From positions 62,001 to 126,000 of the forward strand of contig NZ_NOWF01000009.1 of assembly GCF_002245355.1 (NCBI RefSeq): a stretch of DNA of 64,000 nucleotides, read 5' to 3'. The translations under genes and the position numbers were made by a program. Positions 43,497-52,761 of this stretch are shown here, piece after piece (positions within the stretch are counted from its first letter, which is position 1; every line of letters begins with the position of its first letter). Source of the stretch: Paludifilum halophilum (GTDB taxonomy: Bacteria > Bacillota > Bacilli > Thermoactinomycetales > DSM-45169). Under the pieces are notes generated by a model. It saw only the letters and a list, made by a program, of their open reading frames with translations, ran no database searches and was not told the DNA's origin.

Positions 43497-45035
43497 TCAG
43501 AGGAACGGACGGATCGCGGGTCCGATCGCTGCGATCACATCTCGGGCCAGTACACTGTGCTCTGTCGAGGTAACCGCCTGTTGTCCGGCAAGTCCGTGAA
43601 GGTAAACGCCCATGGGAACCGCCGCCTTTTCCGGGATACCCCGGGCGAGGAGGGCACCCAGAATGCCGGTAAGGATATCGCCGGAGCCCGCCTTGGCCAG
43701 CGCCGGACCGCCCGTGGTATTCAGTACCTGAGTACCGTCGGGAAAGGCGATCAGGGTATAGGTCCCTTTCAGGACCACGGTCACCCCCCAGGCTTGAGCC
43801 CATTCCCGGGCGATTCGGCGACGGGAGGACTCCACCTCCTTCACCCCCTGTCCCGACAGACGAGCCATCTCTCCCGGATGAGGGGTGAGCACGGTCGGTT
43901 GCCTCCTCTCCCTCAACAGTGAAGGATCCTTGGACAAAATGTTGAGGGCGTCGGCATCCAGCACCAGCGGAACTGGAGCCTGTTGCAGCAACCGACGCAA
44001 CCACTCCTCCTCCCCGTCGAAGCGGCCCAGGCCGGGGCCGGCGGCAACCGCCTTCAACCGGCGAACCCGTTTTTCCCAGTCCTGCGGGAAGCCGGCAGAA
44101 AAATGACCTTGCCCGTCGTCCGGCCAACCCCAGACCAAAGCTTCCGTCACTTGAGCGGCCAAGGCTTGCTCCTGTCCTTCCGGAACAGCGACAGTAGCCA
44201 GACCCGCTCCTGTCCGCAGAGCGGCTGTACCTGCCATCACCGCCGCTCCCAGCATCCCTCGAGAACCTCCGACCACCAGCAGATGCCCGAAGTCTCCCTT
44301 GTGGGACCAGCGGGAACGGGGCTTCAAATACGCCTGCCACAGAGACGGTTCGTTGATCCGAGAGGAGGGAGGGGACAGGTGCACCGCCTGTTGCGGGATC
44401 CCGATATCCTCCACTCGAACATTTCCGCATCGCTCCGCCGCCGGCCGCAGATAGTGGCACCATTTGGGGTGGGCAAATGTAATCGTCTTATCAGCCACAA
44501 CTGCCTCAGACGCAACCGCCCCCGTATCCGTGTCCACTCCGCTCGGTACATCGACGGCGACGACAAATCCCCGCGCTTGTTGATTAACCATCCGGATCAG
44601 TGTCCGTACCGGCTCCCGCAGTTCACCGCGGATCCCTGTTCCTAACAGGGCATCCACCACGACATCGGAGTGTTCCAGATGACGGGCCAATGCCTGTTTC
44701 TGGGACGAATCGTAAAATTCCCCCGTGACACCGGCATGGATACAAGCCTCATAAAACGTCCGCGTTTCCTGAGACATTTTTTCCACCGAACCGGCGATCC
44801 ACAGGGAAACGTCCCAACCGGCGGAAGCGAGGCGGCGGGCGATGACAAATCCATCTCCTCCATTGTTCCCGGACCCGGACAGTACAACCGCTGTCGCTGA
44901 ACGCCTCCACCGATCCAACAGGCGGCGGGCGACAGCATGACCCGCGTTTTCCATCAGAACCATACCCGGAATGCCGATCTCTTCGATGGCATACCGGTCC
45001 AGATCGCGCATTTCCTGTGCAGTGTACAGATACAA
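43497..45035 (-). CDS. nnr: Bifunctional NAD(P)H-hydrate epimerase/dehydratase
   Basis: The 512-residue protein fuses a YjeF N-terminal epimerase (GMVLMENAGHAVARRL, SGSGNNGGDGFVIAR, DALLGTGIRGELREP) with a ribokinase-like C-terminal dehydratase (VVGGSRGMLGAAVMAGTAAL, LTPHPGEMARL, NTTGGPALAKAGSGDIL). Together they repair hydrated NADH and NADPH. TTG at 45035 has GGGAGGG six bases upstream and gives the usual N-terminus LYTAQEMRDLD. It follows acpS, an arrangement common in Firmicutes. Confidence 0.95.
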   Translation of the reverse strand: MYLYTAQEMRDLDRYAIEEIGIPGMVLMENAGHAVARRLLDRWRRSATAVVLSGSGNNGGDGFVIARRLASAGWDVSLWIAGSVEKMSQETRTFYEACIHAGVTGEFYDSSQKQALARHLEHSDVVVDALLGTGIRGELREPVRTLIRMVNQQARGFVVAVDVPSGVDTDTGAVASEAVVADKTITFAHPKWCHYLRPAAERCGNVRVEDIGIPQQAVHLSPPSSRINEPSLWQAYLKPRSRWSHKGDFGHLLVVGGSRGMLGAAVMAGTAALRTGAGLATVAVPEGQEQALAAQVTEALVWGWPDDGQGHFSAGFPQDWEKRVRRLKAVAAGPGLGRFDGEEEWLRRLLQQAPVPLVLDADALNILSKDPSLLRERRQPTVLTPHPGEMARLSGQGVKEVESSRRRIAREWAQAWGVTVVLKGTYTLIAFPDGTQVLNTTGGPALAKAGSGDILTGILGALLARGIPEKAAVPMGVYLHGLAGQQAVTSTEHSVLARDVIAAIGPAIRPFL

Positions 45036-45119
45036 GGATGTCCCTCCCAACCGCGTTATAACTATATGTCCCACCGGTGGCGGATATGCAGACAAGACTG
45101 ACAGGCTAGGCTTTTCCAA

Positions 45120-45491
45120 TCAGCACTGTTCGATGACGACAAAAGCGGCGGCCATGGTGTCGGTATGGGTGATGGACAAGTGAACCGCCACATCCCCTTT
45201 CCACCCCAGGGTATGACTGCTTTTCTCCGATAACCGAGCGAAGGGTTGGCCCCGGTCATCCGTCAACACCCGGATATCCCGGAAGCCCATCACCCCGCCG
45301 ATACCGGTCCCCGCCGCTTTAGCCACGGCCTCTTTCGCGGTGAAACGTCCGGCGATCCATTCCAGACGACGGGTTTCAACTCCTCCCCATTCCTTCTCCG
45401 CTTCTGACAAGATCCGGTCCGCCAACCGTTCTACACCGAAGCGCTTGACTCGCGACAACTCAATCAGATCTGTTCCAATCCCGAGTATCAA
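45120..45491 (-). CDS. acpS: Holo-[acyl-carrier-protein] synthase
   Basis: The 123-residue enzyme has GIGTDLIELSRVKR with the magnesium aspartate at residue 8 and the second motif GRFTAKEAVAKAAGTGI, then HLSITHT. It moves 4'-phosphopantetheine from CoA to acyl carrier protein. Length and motifs are typical. The upstream ABC transporter genes run in the same direction with a 21-base gap, so acpS may be read from their transcript. Confidence 0.96.
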   Translation of the reverse strand: MILGIGTDLIELSRVKRFGVERLADRILSEAEKEWGGVETRRLEWIAGRFTAKEAVAKAAGTGIGGVMGFRDIRVLTDDRGQPFARLSEKSSHTLGWKGDVAVHLSITHTDTMAAAFVVIEQC

Positions 45492-45512
45492 GCCACTCTC
45501 CCCCGTTCGCGA

Positions 45513-46622
45513 TTATTTCACATCCCACCGGAAAGTCCAGGCCGCCACAGTAAAGGAAACGATCAGCCATGCCCCGAGTACCGACGCCGGTACCCAAAGC
45601 TGAACTAGACTGGCTCCCTCGTTCATCACCCCTCGCAGAGAATCCGTCAAATAACCGATGGGAATCGCCTTCACCAAAGGCTGTAACAGACCGGGCAGGT
45701 CCCGGACCGGGAAGAAGATCCCGCCGACAAAGATCATGGGAAAGGAGATCAGACCGGCAATCGGAGCGGCACTCTCCGGTGTTTTGGCCAGACTTGCGAT
45801 GATAAAGCCCATAGACATAAACGTAAGGGTTCCCAGCAAAATAAAGAAAAGCAACAACCACCAGGACCCGTAAACGTGCACATCATAAACAAAATAGGCC
45901 ACCAACAGGACCGCCAGGGCTTGCAACCCGTTCAGCATCACCCGGGCGGTGATCTGTCCGGCGATAAAGGTGGAACTGGACAGCGGTGTGCCCTGCATCC
46001 GCCGGAGGATTCCCCGTTCCCGCCACGATGCGATGGTAGCGGCCACGGCATTGAGGTTGTTGGTCATAATCATCAGGGATAAAATCCCCGGAACTAAAAA
46101 GTCGATATATCCCAGCGGCCGGCTCTGCACATTGACCTCCTGCACGGTAACCGGCGGCTGATAATCCAAGCGCTCTTTATTGATACGGTCAATCACCTGC
46201 CGCACCACCGTGGAGCCCACTTCGGACACGGTTGGATCGGTTTGATCCAAATAGAGGGCGACCCGATTCGGGCTTCCTTTTTCACCGGAGGAAGCCAATC
46301 GTTCCCCCAACCCTTTTTTCAACTGAACCAACAGGTCCGCATCTCCCGATTTCACCTGTTTCAAACCTGAATCCCGATCTGCGGCGGACACCTTCAACCC
46401 CTCGGCTTCGCGAAACGTTTTCACCAGTTCCCGGGAGACCGCACTCTGATCCTCGTCGGCTACAACGACATGAAGGGAAAACTGCGTTCCTCCGCTGTCC
46501 CCCATCAGGGTTCCCAGGGCCAGCATCATGAAGATCGGGAGAAATAACGACCAGATCACCGTATTCTTGTTACGGGCGAACAGCAACAACTGTGCCCACG
46601 TCAATCGCCAATACGCCTTCAT
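45513..46622 (-). CDS. ABC-2 type transporter permease
   Basis: The 369-residue protein has one N-terminal helix and an extracellular domain of about 150 residues (FSLHVVVADEDQSAVSREL onward). A bundle of five helices starting DFLVPGILSLMIMTNNL follows, with the ABC-2 signature ERGILRRMQGTPLSSSTFI. It forms an exporter with the ATPase encoded just upstream (ATGA overlap of four bases). Substrates of such YhgE/CcmB-like exporters range from drugs to lipids; none can be assigned here. Confidence 0.88.
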   Translation of the reverse strand: MKAYWRLTWAQLLLFARNKNTVIWSLFLPIFMMLALGTLMGDSGGTQFSLHVVVADEDQSAVSRELVKTFREAEGLKVSAADRDSGLKQVKSGDADLLVQLKKGLGERLASSGEKGSPNRVALYLDQTDPTVSEVGSTVVRQVIDRINKERLDYQPPVTVQEVNVQSRPLGYIDFLVPGILSLMIMTNNLNAVAATIASWRERGILRRMQGTPLSSSTFIAGQITARVMLNGLQALAVLLVAYFVYDVHVYGSWWLLLFFILLGTLTFMSMGFIIASLAKTPESAAPIAGLISFPMIFVGGIFFPVRDLPGLLQPLVKAIPIGYLTDSLRGVMNEGASLVQLWVPASVLGAWLIVSFTVAAWTFRWDVK

Positions 46623-47533
46623 CCCTCTGTCAACCTCTTTCCTGTACGCTTCAAAAAGACATCCTCCAAAGTGGCCGTCCGGGTACGCAATCCGGACAGA
46701 GCCACCCCCTGCTCATCCGCCCGGGAAATCAGACCTCGCAGCGTTGCCTGCAAATCGTCCGTCAGGAGAACGACAGCGGTGCCGTCCTCACTCCACTTCA
46801 TTTCCTTCACCCCGTCCAGGTCCCGAAAACCAACCGTCGAATCCTTCTCCGGCAGGAATTCGACCACACTGTCTGTGGCCAATTGCCGAATCAGCCCCGC
46901 CGGTGAATCCAAAGCGATCACCTTACCGGCGTCCATAATCGCCACCCGGTCGCACAACTGCTCCGCTTCCTCCATATAATGGGTAGATAGAAAAACGGTT
47001 CGCCCTTCATCCCGAAGACGCAGTACAATTTCCCACAGACTTCTCCTCGCCTTGGGATCCAGCCCGGTCGTGGGCTCATCCAAAAAAATCACCCGGGGAT
47101 CGTGGACCACCGCGATCGCGATGGCCAAGCGTTGCCTTTGTCCACCGGAGAGATGTTTGACCAACGTCTTTGCCTTGCCCTCCAGATCAAAGGAACGGAG
47201 CAATTCCTTCACCGGCCGCATCCTTCGATAGAAACTGCCATATAAAAGAATAATTTCCTCCACCGTCAGATGATCGAACAAAGCGGTGGACTGGAGCTGG
47301 ACACCGATCGTTTCCTTTACCGCCGACCGCTGTCGGCTCCCGTCCAACCCATCGATCGTCACTCGGCCCTCATCGGGCTCCCGAAGTCCTTCAATCATCT
47401 CCATCGTTGTCGTCTTACCCGCCCCATTGGGCCCCAGCAAGCCGAAAACCTCTCCCTCTTCCACCTCAAAGGAAACCCGATCCACCACTTTCACACCGTC
47501 ATAAACCTTTACCAGATGTTGTACCCGTATCAT
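46619..47533 (-). CDS. ABC transporter ATP-binding protein (exporter type)
   Basis: The 304-residue ATPase has Walker A GPNGAGKTTTMEM near residue 35, signature HLSGGQRQRLAIA, Walker B VIFLDEPTTGLD and the H-loop STHYMEEAEQL. A C-terminal extension of about 85 residues follows, as in drug-resistance (DrrA/CcmA-like) ATPases. It pairs with the permease downstream. Repeat copy E4 lies just upstream of its start, so the promoter may be close to or inside that repeat. Confidence 0.93.
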   Translation of the reverse strand: MIRVQHLVKVYDGVKVVDRVSFEVEEGEVFGLLGPNGAGKTTTMEMIEGLREPDEGRVTIDGLDGSRQRSAVKETIGVQLQSTALFDHLTVEEIILLYGSFYRRMRPVKELLRSFDLEGKAKTLVKHLSGGQRQRLAIAIAVVHDPRVIFLDEPTTGLDPKARRSLWEIVLRLRDEGRTVFLSTHYMEEAEQLCDRVAIMDAGKVIALDSPAGLIRQLATDSVVEFLPEKDSTVGFRDLDGVKEMKWSEDGTAVVLLTDDLQATLRGLISRADEQGVALSGLRTRTATLEDVFLKRTGKRLTEG

Positions 47534-47564
47534 ATAAAGTCTTCCCTTTCATGGCAGCCCTTTG

Positions 47565-47687
47565 GCGGCTGTCTGATCCATCCATAACTTGGTCTCCGGG
47601 CCGCTTAAGAATCCTCCTGCTGCGGGCAGGGGCAAACGCTTCCCTCTTCTCGAATCGAACATTCAATCACAACGCTTCGAGCGGCCC
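47565..47687. repeat. Interspersed repeat, copy E4
   Basis: The left start CTGTCTGATCCATCCATAAC resembles E2/E3. The core GGGCCGCT (47598-47605) through AGCGGCCC (47680-47687) has inverted ends. It contains CCTGCTGCGGGCAGGGGC and GAATCGAACATTCAATCA followed by CAACGCTTC, shared with E5. The stretch ATTCAATCACAACGC is the complement of the left end of E1. No gene is seen from 47534 to 48114. Confidence 0.68.
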
Positions 47688-47819
47688 ACTCCGGACTATC
47701 ATCATTACCAGCTTTTCCACCGATCATGGTTCAGTATATCACTAGGAAAACGCGGTCTCCACCAATCGGACGGGATCGGGTATCGGGCGAGGGCGGCTGA
47801 ACGTATTCCGCATAGAAAA

Positions 47820-47849
47820 GGCACTCCATCATGAGTGCCATTCCTTTTT
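47820..47849 (+). terminator. Stand-alone terminator-like hairpin
   Basis: GGCACTC CATCAT GAGTGCC followed by ATTCCTTTTT has the form of a terminator on the plus strand, but no plus-strand gene precedes it. It may end an unrecognised transcript from the repeat region. Confidence 0.5.
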
Positions 47850-48063
47850 AAAGAGAACGGTAAACCATGCGAAGTGCCATATTTCCCGGTCTTTGTCTTT
47901 GCTGCAAGAATACCTTCCAGTCCCTTCGATCTGCGGACGTGGATATCGAGAAGTTTCATCAGCTTACACTTCACATCCGCGTAACATTTGAATCGATCAT
48001 TTTAGGACACAAAACAAAGTCACTCTTCGAATATAAATATAGAGAAGCAAAAGATTTTTTGCC

Positions 48064-48115
48064 AAAAAAAGAGGATGGCCAAAAGGGTCCATTCCGTTTC
48101 GGCCATCCTCTTTTT
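48064..48115. terminator. Terminator of the DUF2621 gene
   Basis: AAAAAGAGGATGGCC (48066-48080) and GGCCATCCTCTTTTT (48101-48115) form a 15-bp perfect stem. Its inner end touches the stop codon of the minus-strand gene. Confidence 0.85.
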
Positions 48116-48543
48116 CACTCCAGCAGCTCCCGGTACGGCTGAAGATCGATCTGTTGGCGCCGGAGGGTTTCCACTAACCACTTGTGGTCCCGTTTCGGAG
48201 TCGCCAGGATGTAACCGCGGATAATCAAGTCTTCCCTCATCCGGTCGGCTTTCTCCTTTACCGCCAATTCACCGATCTTTCCGGCGATGGTCCGTTTTGC
48301 CGCATCCCGGAACAGCTGGGGTACCGGCTGCACCAACTCTTCCAACAGCGCTTTCTGCTCCTCCGTCCACAGGTGGCGGGTTTTTGCGATGTAATAATCC
48401 TGCCAGTCCAAGTCGGATTTTCCGTCCTCCTTGGGCATCCCTTTTAAAAACTTCCGAAACATGAAGTAACCTCCCGTGGCAAAAAACCAGATCATAAACA
48501 AAAACCACGGGATCATCACCCATATGATCCAATCCGGCATCAT
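48115..48543 (-). CDS. yneK: DUF2621 (YneK-like) membrane protein
   Basis: The 142-residue protein starts with one membrane helix (PDWIIWVMIPWFLFMIWFF), then FMFRKFLKGMPKEDGKS, DWQDYYIAKTRHLW, LLEELVQPVPQLFRDAAK and RGYILATPKRDHKWL. These blocks match B. subtilis YneK along its whole length. Function is unknown. ATG at 48543 or 48540 follows GAGGTGAGG. It is divergent from the penicillin-binding protein gene. Confidence 0.86.
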   Translation of the reverse strand: MMPDWIIWVMIPWFLFMIWFFATGGYFMFRKFLKGMPKEDGKSDLDWQDYYIAKTRHLWTEEQKALLEELVQPVPQLFRDAAKRTIAGKIGELAVKEKADRMREDLIIRGYILATPKRDHKWLVETLRRQQIDLQPYRELLE

Positions 48544-48811
48544 CCTCACCTCGCACTCCTCAGCGGCGAAGCTCCCTCCGGGAAACTCCATCCTTCCGGC
48601 CTTTTTCCCATTGTATCACGAGTCGGGCCCGCCGCCTAATGCCCATCCGAAGCATGGGTATGTAAAGTGCGTTGGTGACCATCTATTGGTGACCGAAGCG
48701 GAAGATGCCGATCCATTCCCTGTTCACCAATTCGTCCATAAATATTGAACCGTTCTATTTTCCAAAAGAGACCATTATGATATATATTGTATTTTAGGGG
48801 GAGAGGAATTC

Positions 48812-51010
48812 ATGAATGTGAAAAGATGGAAAAGTTACGGCCGTTTGTTCTATAAGGCCATGATGACGAAAAAGTGGTGGCTGTTAGTAACCTCCACCGT
48901 CATCTTGTTTACCGTCGGGGGTTGTGCGGCGGTCATGATGACCAATGCCGTTTACGACCTGGACAGCCTGAAAGACATGCGGTTCGCCACCTCCATCTAC
49001 GACCATAGAGAGAAAGTCGTTGCCACGATGGGGGACAAAAACAGAGACTATGTCGACTTGGATCAGATCCGAACGAAAAAACTGATGGAAACTTTTGTCG
49101 GTGTCGAAGACGAACGGTTTTATAAACACAACGGTGCCGATCTAAAGGGACTTGGACGGGCACTTGCCGTCGACCTCCTTACCATGTCCCCCGCTGAAGG
49201 CGGAAGCACCATCACCATGCAAGTCGCCCGAAACATTGTCCTGAATGAAAACGAAAAAACGTTCATGCGGAAAGTAAGCGAGATCGCCATCGCCTACAAC
49301 CTGGAACGCCACTATACAAAAAAAGAAATCCTGGAATCCTATCTCAACTATATTTATCTCGGGAACGATGTCCGCGGGATTCAGATGGCCTCCAAGATTT
49401 ATTTCGATAAAGACCTGACCAAAGACAAACTGGAACCCCATGAAATCGCTCTTTTGGCCGGCCTCCCAAAAGCACCGGAGGGTTACAATCCCTACCGAAA
49501 TCCGGACAAAGCCAAGCATCGCCGCAACGTCGTCCTGAACAAAATGGCTGAACTGAATATGATCACAGAAAAAGAAAGCGAAAAATATAAAGAGAAGGAT
49601 TTAGGGGTCAATAAGAAATACCTGCAGAAACACACACAGGACGATCATTATCAGGCTTATAAGGATTACATTCTCAAGGAAGCCGCCGAACGTTACCATT
49701 TGGACGGTCAACAGCTGGCCAACGGAGACTATAAAATTTACACCGGCATGAACCGCAAAGCCCAGCGCTCCCTGGAACAAACGCTTAAAAAGGATTCCTT
49801 CTACCACAACCACGACAAGCTGGACGGCGGAGCAACGATGATCGATCCAAAGACGGGGCAGATTGCGGCGATCGGCGGGGGACGAAAATACATCCGCGGA
49901 TATGAAAACCGGGCATTGTCCAAAATACAACCCGGTTCCTCGATCAAACCAGTAACGGTATACGCTCCGGCAGTGGAAGAACGGGGGTACAATGAAAACA
50001 CCCCCGTTTCCGACGCCCCCTTCTCCGTCAACGGATGGTCGCCGAAAAATTACGACCACATCAATCATGGTACGGTCCCGCTGAAGACCGTAGCCGGCAA
50101 ATCGATCAACGTAGCGACTGTCCGTCTCCTCCATGAAGTGGTCGGTGTGAAAACCGGCTTCCAATACGGGCAGAAAGCGGGGTTGAACCTGACTGCCAAA
50201 GACAAATCCCTGGCACCGTTGGCTCTGGGAGGACTGACTAAAGGCGTCAACACCGTCCAGATGGCTCAGGCCTACACCGGATTCGTCAACAAAGGGAAAG
50301 TGACGGAGGCTCACGCCATTACAAAGATCGTCGATGTGGACGGGAATGTAGTAAAACCTGACAAATCAATCAAAAAAAACAAGAAACTGTACAGCCCGGA
50401 GACAGCTTCCACTATGACTAAAATCCTGAAACATGTCGTCGTTCAGGGGACCGGCAAAAACGCCCAGCTGGCCGACGGCCGGGATGTGGCCGGAAAAACA
50501 GGAACCACCCAAAATAGTCGTGAAGCCTGGTTCGTCGGCTTTACACCGGAGTACGTCATGGCGACGATGGTATTCAACCAAAACGGCAGCCAAGTGGATT
50601 TGAGCGGGGGAGAATATCCGGCCCGGATCTTCAAGCAAGTGATGTCCGATACCCTGAAGGACACGAAAGTCAGCCGTTTTCAATATACGAGCTCTTCCGG
50701 TCCGCAAAACCGTGGCGGAAAAACCCCCAAAGATACACCCGATTCTTCTCCCCAACAGCCGCAGGAAGAAAAACAGAAACCGGAACGGGAAAAACCCGAT
50801 AAGCCGGAGCAAAAGCCCGGCGGGGAAAAACCCGATCAACCCGGCGAACCAAAACAACCGGGTCCCCCGGAAGAACCGGAACAACCGGATCCCGGACCTC
50901 CAGAGGAACCCGAAGAGCCGGAGCAACCGGAACAGCCGGAGCAACCGGAACAACCGGAACAGCCGGGGAATCCCGAACAGCCTGAAAATCCCGATCAACC
51001 GGAACAATGA
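48812..51010 (+). CDS. Class A penicillin-binding protein (transglycosylase/transpeptidase)
   Basis: The 732-residue protein has a cytoplasmic tail, one membrane helix near residues 22-42 and a GT51 domain (VEDERFYKHNGADLKGL, EGGSTITMQVARNIVLNE, KKEILESYLNYIYLGN). The transpeptidase carries the serine motif QPGSSIKPVTVY, SIN in AGKSINVATV and AGKTGTTQNSREAWFVGF. It polymerises and cross-links peptidoglycan outside the membrane. From about residue 625 the tail is low-complexity, rich in Pro, Glu, Gln and Lys, ending in repeated PEQ triplets. GGGGGAGAGG precedes the ATG. It resembles PBP1a-type proteins. Confidence 0.94.
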   Translation: MNVKRWKSYGRLFYKAMMTKKWWLLVTSTVILFTVGGCAAVMMTNAVYDLDSLKDMRFATSIYDHREKVVATMGDKNRDYVDLDQIRTKKLMETFVGVEDERFYKHNGADLKGLGRALAVDLLTMSPAEGGSTITMQVARNIVLNENEKTFMRKVSEIAIAYNLERHYTKKEILESYLNYIYLGNDVRGIQMASKIYFDKDLTKDKLEPHEIALLAGLPKAPEGYNPYRNPDKAKHRRNVVLNKMAELNMITEKESEKYKEKDLGVNKKYLQKHTQDDHYQAYKDYILKEAAERYHLDGQQLANGDYKIYTGMNRKAQRSLEQTLKKDSFYHNHDKLDGGATMIDPKTGQIAAIGGGRKYIRGYENRALSKIQPGSSIKPVTVYAPAVEERGYNENTPVSDAPFSVNGWSPKNYDHINHGTVPLKTVAGKSINVATVRLLHEVVGVKTGFQYGQKAGLNLTAKDKSLAPLALGGLTKGVNTVQMAQAYTGFVNKGKVTEAHAITKIVDVDGNVVKPDKSIKKNKKLYSPETASTMTKILKHVVVQGTGKNAQLADGRDVAGKTGTTQNSREAWFVGFTPEYVMATMVFNQNGSQVDLSGGEYPARIFKQVMSDTLKDTKVSRFQYTSSSGPQNRGGKTPKDTPDSSPQQPQEEKQKPEREKPDKPEQKPGGEKPDQPGEPKQPGPPEEPEQPDPGPPEEPEEPEQPEQPEQPEQPEQPGNPEQPENPDQPEQ

Positions 51011-51068
51011 ACCGGTCGAAACCAAGTCGAGAACACAGATCATTCCAGCTTTACGTATGCCCGGAAAG

Positions 51069-51111
51069 AAAAATCACCCCCGCACCTGTACGTGTGCAAG
51101 GGGTGATTTTT
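51069..51111. terminator. Terminator of the PBP gene
   Basis: AAAAATCACCCC pairs with GGGGTGATTTTT, 58 bases past the stop codon. The symmetric A/T flanks could make it bidirectional. Confidence 0.85.
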
Positions 51112-51234
51112 CACATTCATGAGAGGGGCTGATCCGGATCCTTCTCTTCTTCCGGCGCTCTTTCCAGTTTGTCGACGATCTCCTCCCGCTGTCGATCGGC
51201 TGTTCTGCCGGAGATGGTATGGTTCGCCTGAGTA

Positions 51235-52761
51235 CTAACGAATCAGCCCCTGGTCCAGGAGATACTCCCGAGCGACCTCGGCAGGGTCTTCATCCCGGTA
51301 ATCGACTCGATAATTCATCTTGCGCATTTCGTCTTCGGTAATTTTGCCGGCCAGCCGGTTCAGGACTTCCTCCAGTTTCGGATGGTTTTCCAGCGTTTCC
51401 TTTCGAATCAACGGGGCGCCCTGATAAGGAGGGAAAAGGTTTTTGTCATCCTCCAGTTCCACCAGCCGGTATTGGATCATATACCCGTCGGTGGAATAGG
51501 CGTCGATCACATCCACCTGTCCGCTCTGGAGAGCTTTGGCCCGCAATCCGGCATCCATCGTCCGAATTCGGGAAAGGTCAAGGTCGTATTTCTTCTGAAT
51601 ACCCCGATATCCATCCTCCCGGTCCTTAAATTCAAAGGTAAACCCTGCCTTTAACTGGTCTTCATAAGGCTTCAGATCGGAGATCGTTTTCAGGCCGTAA
51701 CGGTCCGCAGTTTCTTCTCTCACGGCTAACACATAGGTGTTGTTATAGACCATCGGCTTTAACAGCTCCATTTGATATTTTTCCTCAAGACCTTTCTTTG
51801 CCTGCCGGTAGACTTCTTCCGTATCTGTGTTCGGCAAATCTTCCTTCAACAAAGAGGAGAGAACTGTCCCGGTAAACTCGGGATAGATATCGATATCTCC
51901 TTTTTCCAACGCGTTGAACAAAAAATCCGTCCCGCCCAGTCCCGGTTTCAGGGTAACTGAAAGGTCTGTCTCCTCTTCGATCAACAGCTTGTACATATGA
52001 ATCAGGTTCTCGGGTTCCGCTCCCAATTTCCCTCCGATCACCACATTTTCTTTTTTCCCCTGCATCGCCAGCGGGGCGGCCACCGCCAGAACAGCAACCA
52101 TCAGAACGGCCAGAATAGGGCGGAAACGGCCCGTCCGGGACCGTTTCTCCGTAAAACGAAGAATTCCATCAAATAGTATGGCTAAAAGGGCGGCGGGAAT
52201 CGCCCCCAGCAGAATATATCCGTTATCCGCCCGCTGGATTCCCAGCAGGATGAGGTCACCCAGGCCACCGGCTCCGATCAGAGCAGCCAGAGTCGCTGTC
52301 CCGACGATTAGTACCATGGCCGTTCGGATCCCCGCCATGATCACCGGCATCGCCAGGGGAAGTTCGACGGTTCGCAAACGGCGAAACGAACTCATTCCCA
52401 TCCCCGTAGCCGCTTCGATCAAAGCCGGATCCACCTCTTTGATCCCGGTATATGTATTGCGCAGGATCGGCAGCAGAGCGTAAACAGTCAGAGCGATCAC
52501 CGCCGGTATTTTTCCGATTCCGATTAAAGGGATCATAAAGCCGAGAAGAGCCAGACTGGGAATCGTCTGCATGACCGCCGCCATCCCGATGACCGGTTCA
52601 GCGATCCGCCGCCTCCGGGTCAGAAATACACCCAGGGGAAGAGCCACCAGCACCGCCAGCAGAAGGGAAATCAGAGAAAGTTGGAGATGTTCCCAAGTCG
52701 TCTCCATCAACACATCCGACCGTTTGTCAACCAAAGACCACCATTCTTGAAACAGACTCAT
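51235..52761 (-). CDS. Glycine betaine/choline-type ABC importer: fused permease and substrate-binding protein
   Basis: The 508-residue protein joins an OpuCB-like permease (residues about 1-215; TTWEHLQLSLISLLLAVL, MQTIPSLALLGFMIPL, AALIGAGGLGDLILLGI) to an OpuCC-like quaternary-amine binding domain (ENVVIGGKLGAEPENLIHMY, GLGGTDFLFNALEKGDIDIY, YPEFTGTVL, VDVIDAYSTDGYM). A membrane helix links them. It imports compatible solutes such as glycine betaine, choline or carnitine. The start overlaps the ATPase gene by four bases. With that gene it makes a complete two-gene importer. Confidence 0.93.
   Translation of the reverse strand: MSLFQEWWSLVDKRSDVLMETTWEHLQLSLISLLLAVLVALPLGVFLTRRRRIAEPVIGMAAVMQTIPSLALLGFMIPLIGIGKIPAVIALTVYALLPILRNTYTGIKEVDPALIEAATGMGMSSFRRLRTVELPLAMPVIMAGIRTAMVLIVGTATLAALIGAGGLGDLILLGIQRADNGYILLGAIPAALLAILFDGILRFTEKRSRTGRFRPILAVLMVAVLAVAAPLAMQGKKENVVIGGKLGAEPENLIHMYKLLIEEETDLSVTLKPGLGGTDFLFNALEKGDIDIYPEFTGTVLSSLLKEDLPNTDTEEVYRQAKKGLEEKYQMELLKPMVYNNTYVLAVREETADRYGLKTISDLKPYEDQLKAGFTFEFKDREDGYRGIQKKYDLDLSRIRTMDAGLRAKALQSGQVDVIDAYSTDGYMIQYRLVELEDDKNLFPPYQGAPLIRKETLENHPKLEEVLNRLAGKITEDEMRKMNYRVDYRDEDPAEVAREYLLDQGLIR

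Noticed and set aside
48672-48694. Direct repeat TTGGTGACC twice, upstream of the PBP gene
   Set aside because: Two 9-bp copies 14 bases apart could be regulatory, but two short copies alone are too weak to call an operator.
51118-51234. Minus-strand frame ending ERAPEEEKDPDQPLS just after the importer gene
   Set aside because: Composition looks protein-like, but there is no ATG, GTG or TTG between an upstream stop and the frame, so no start can be supported. It may be a remnant.
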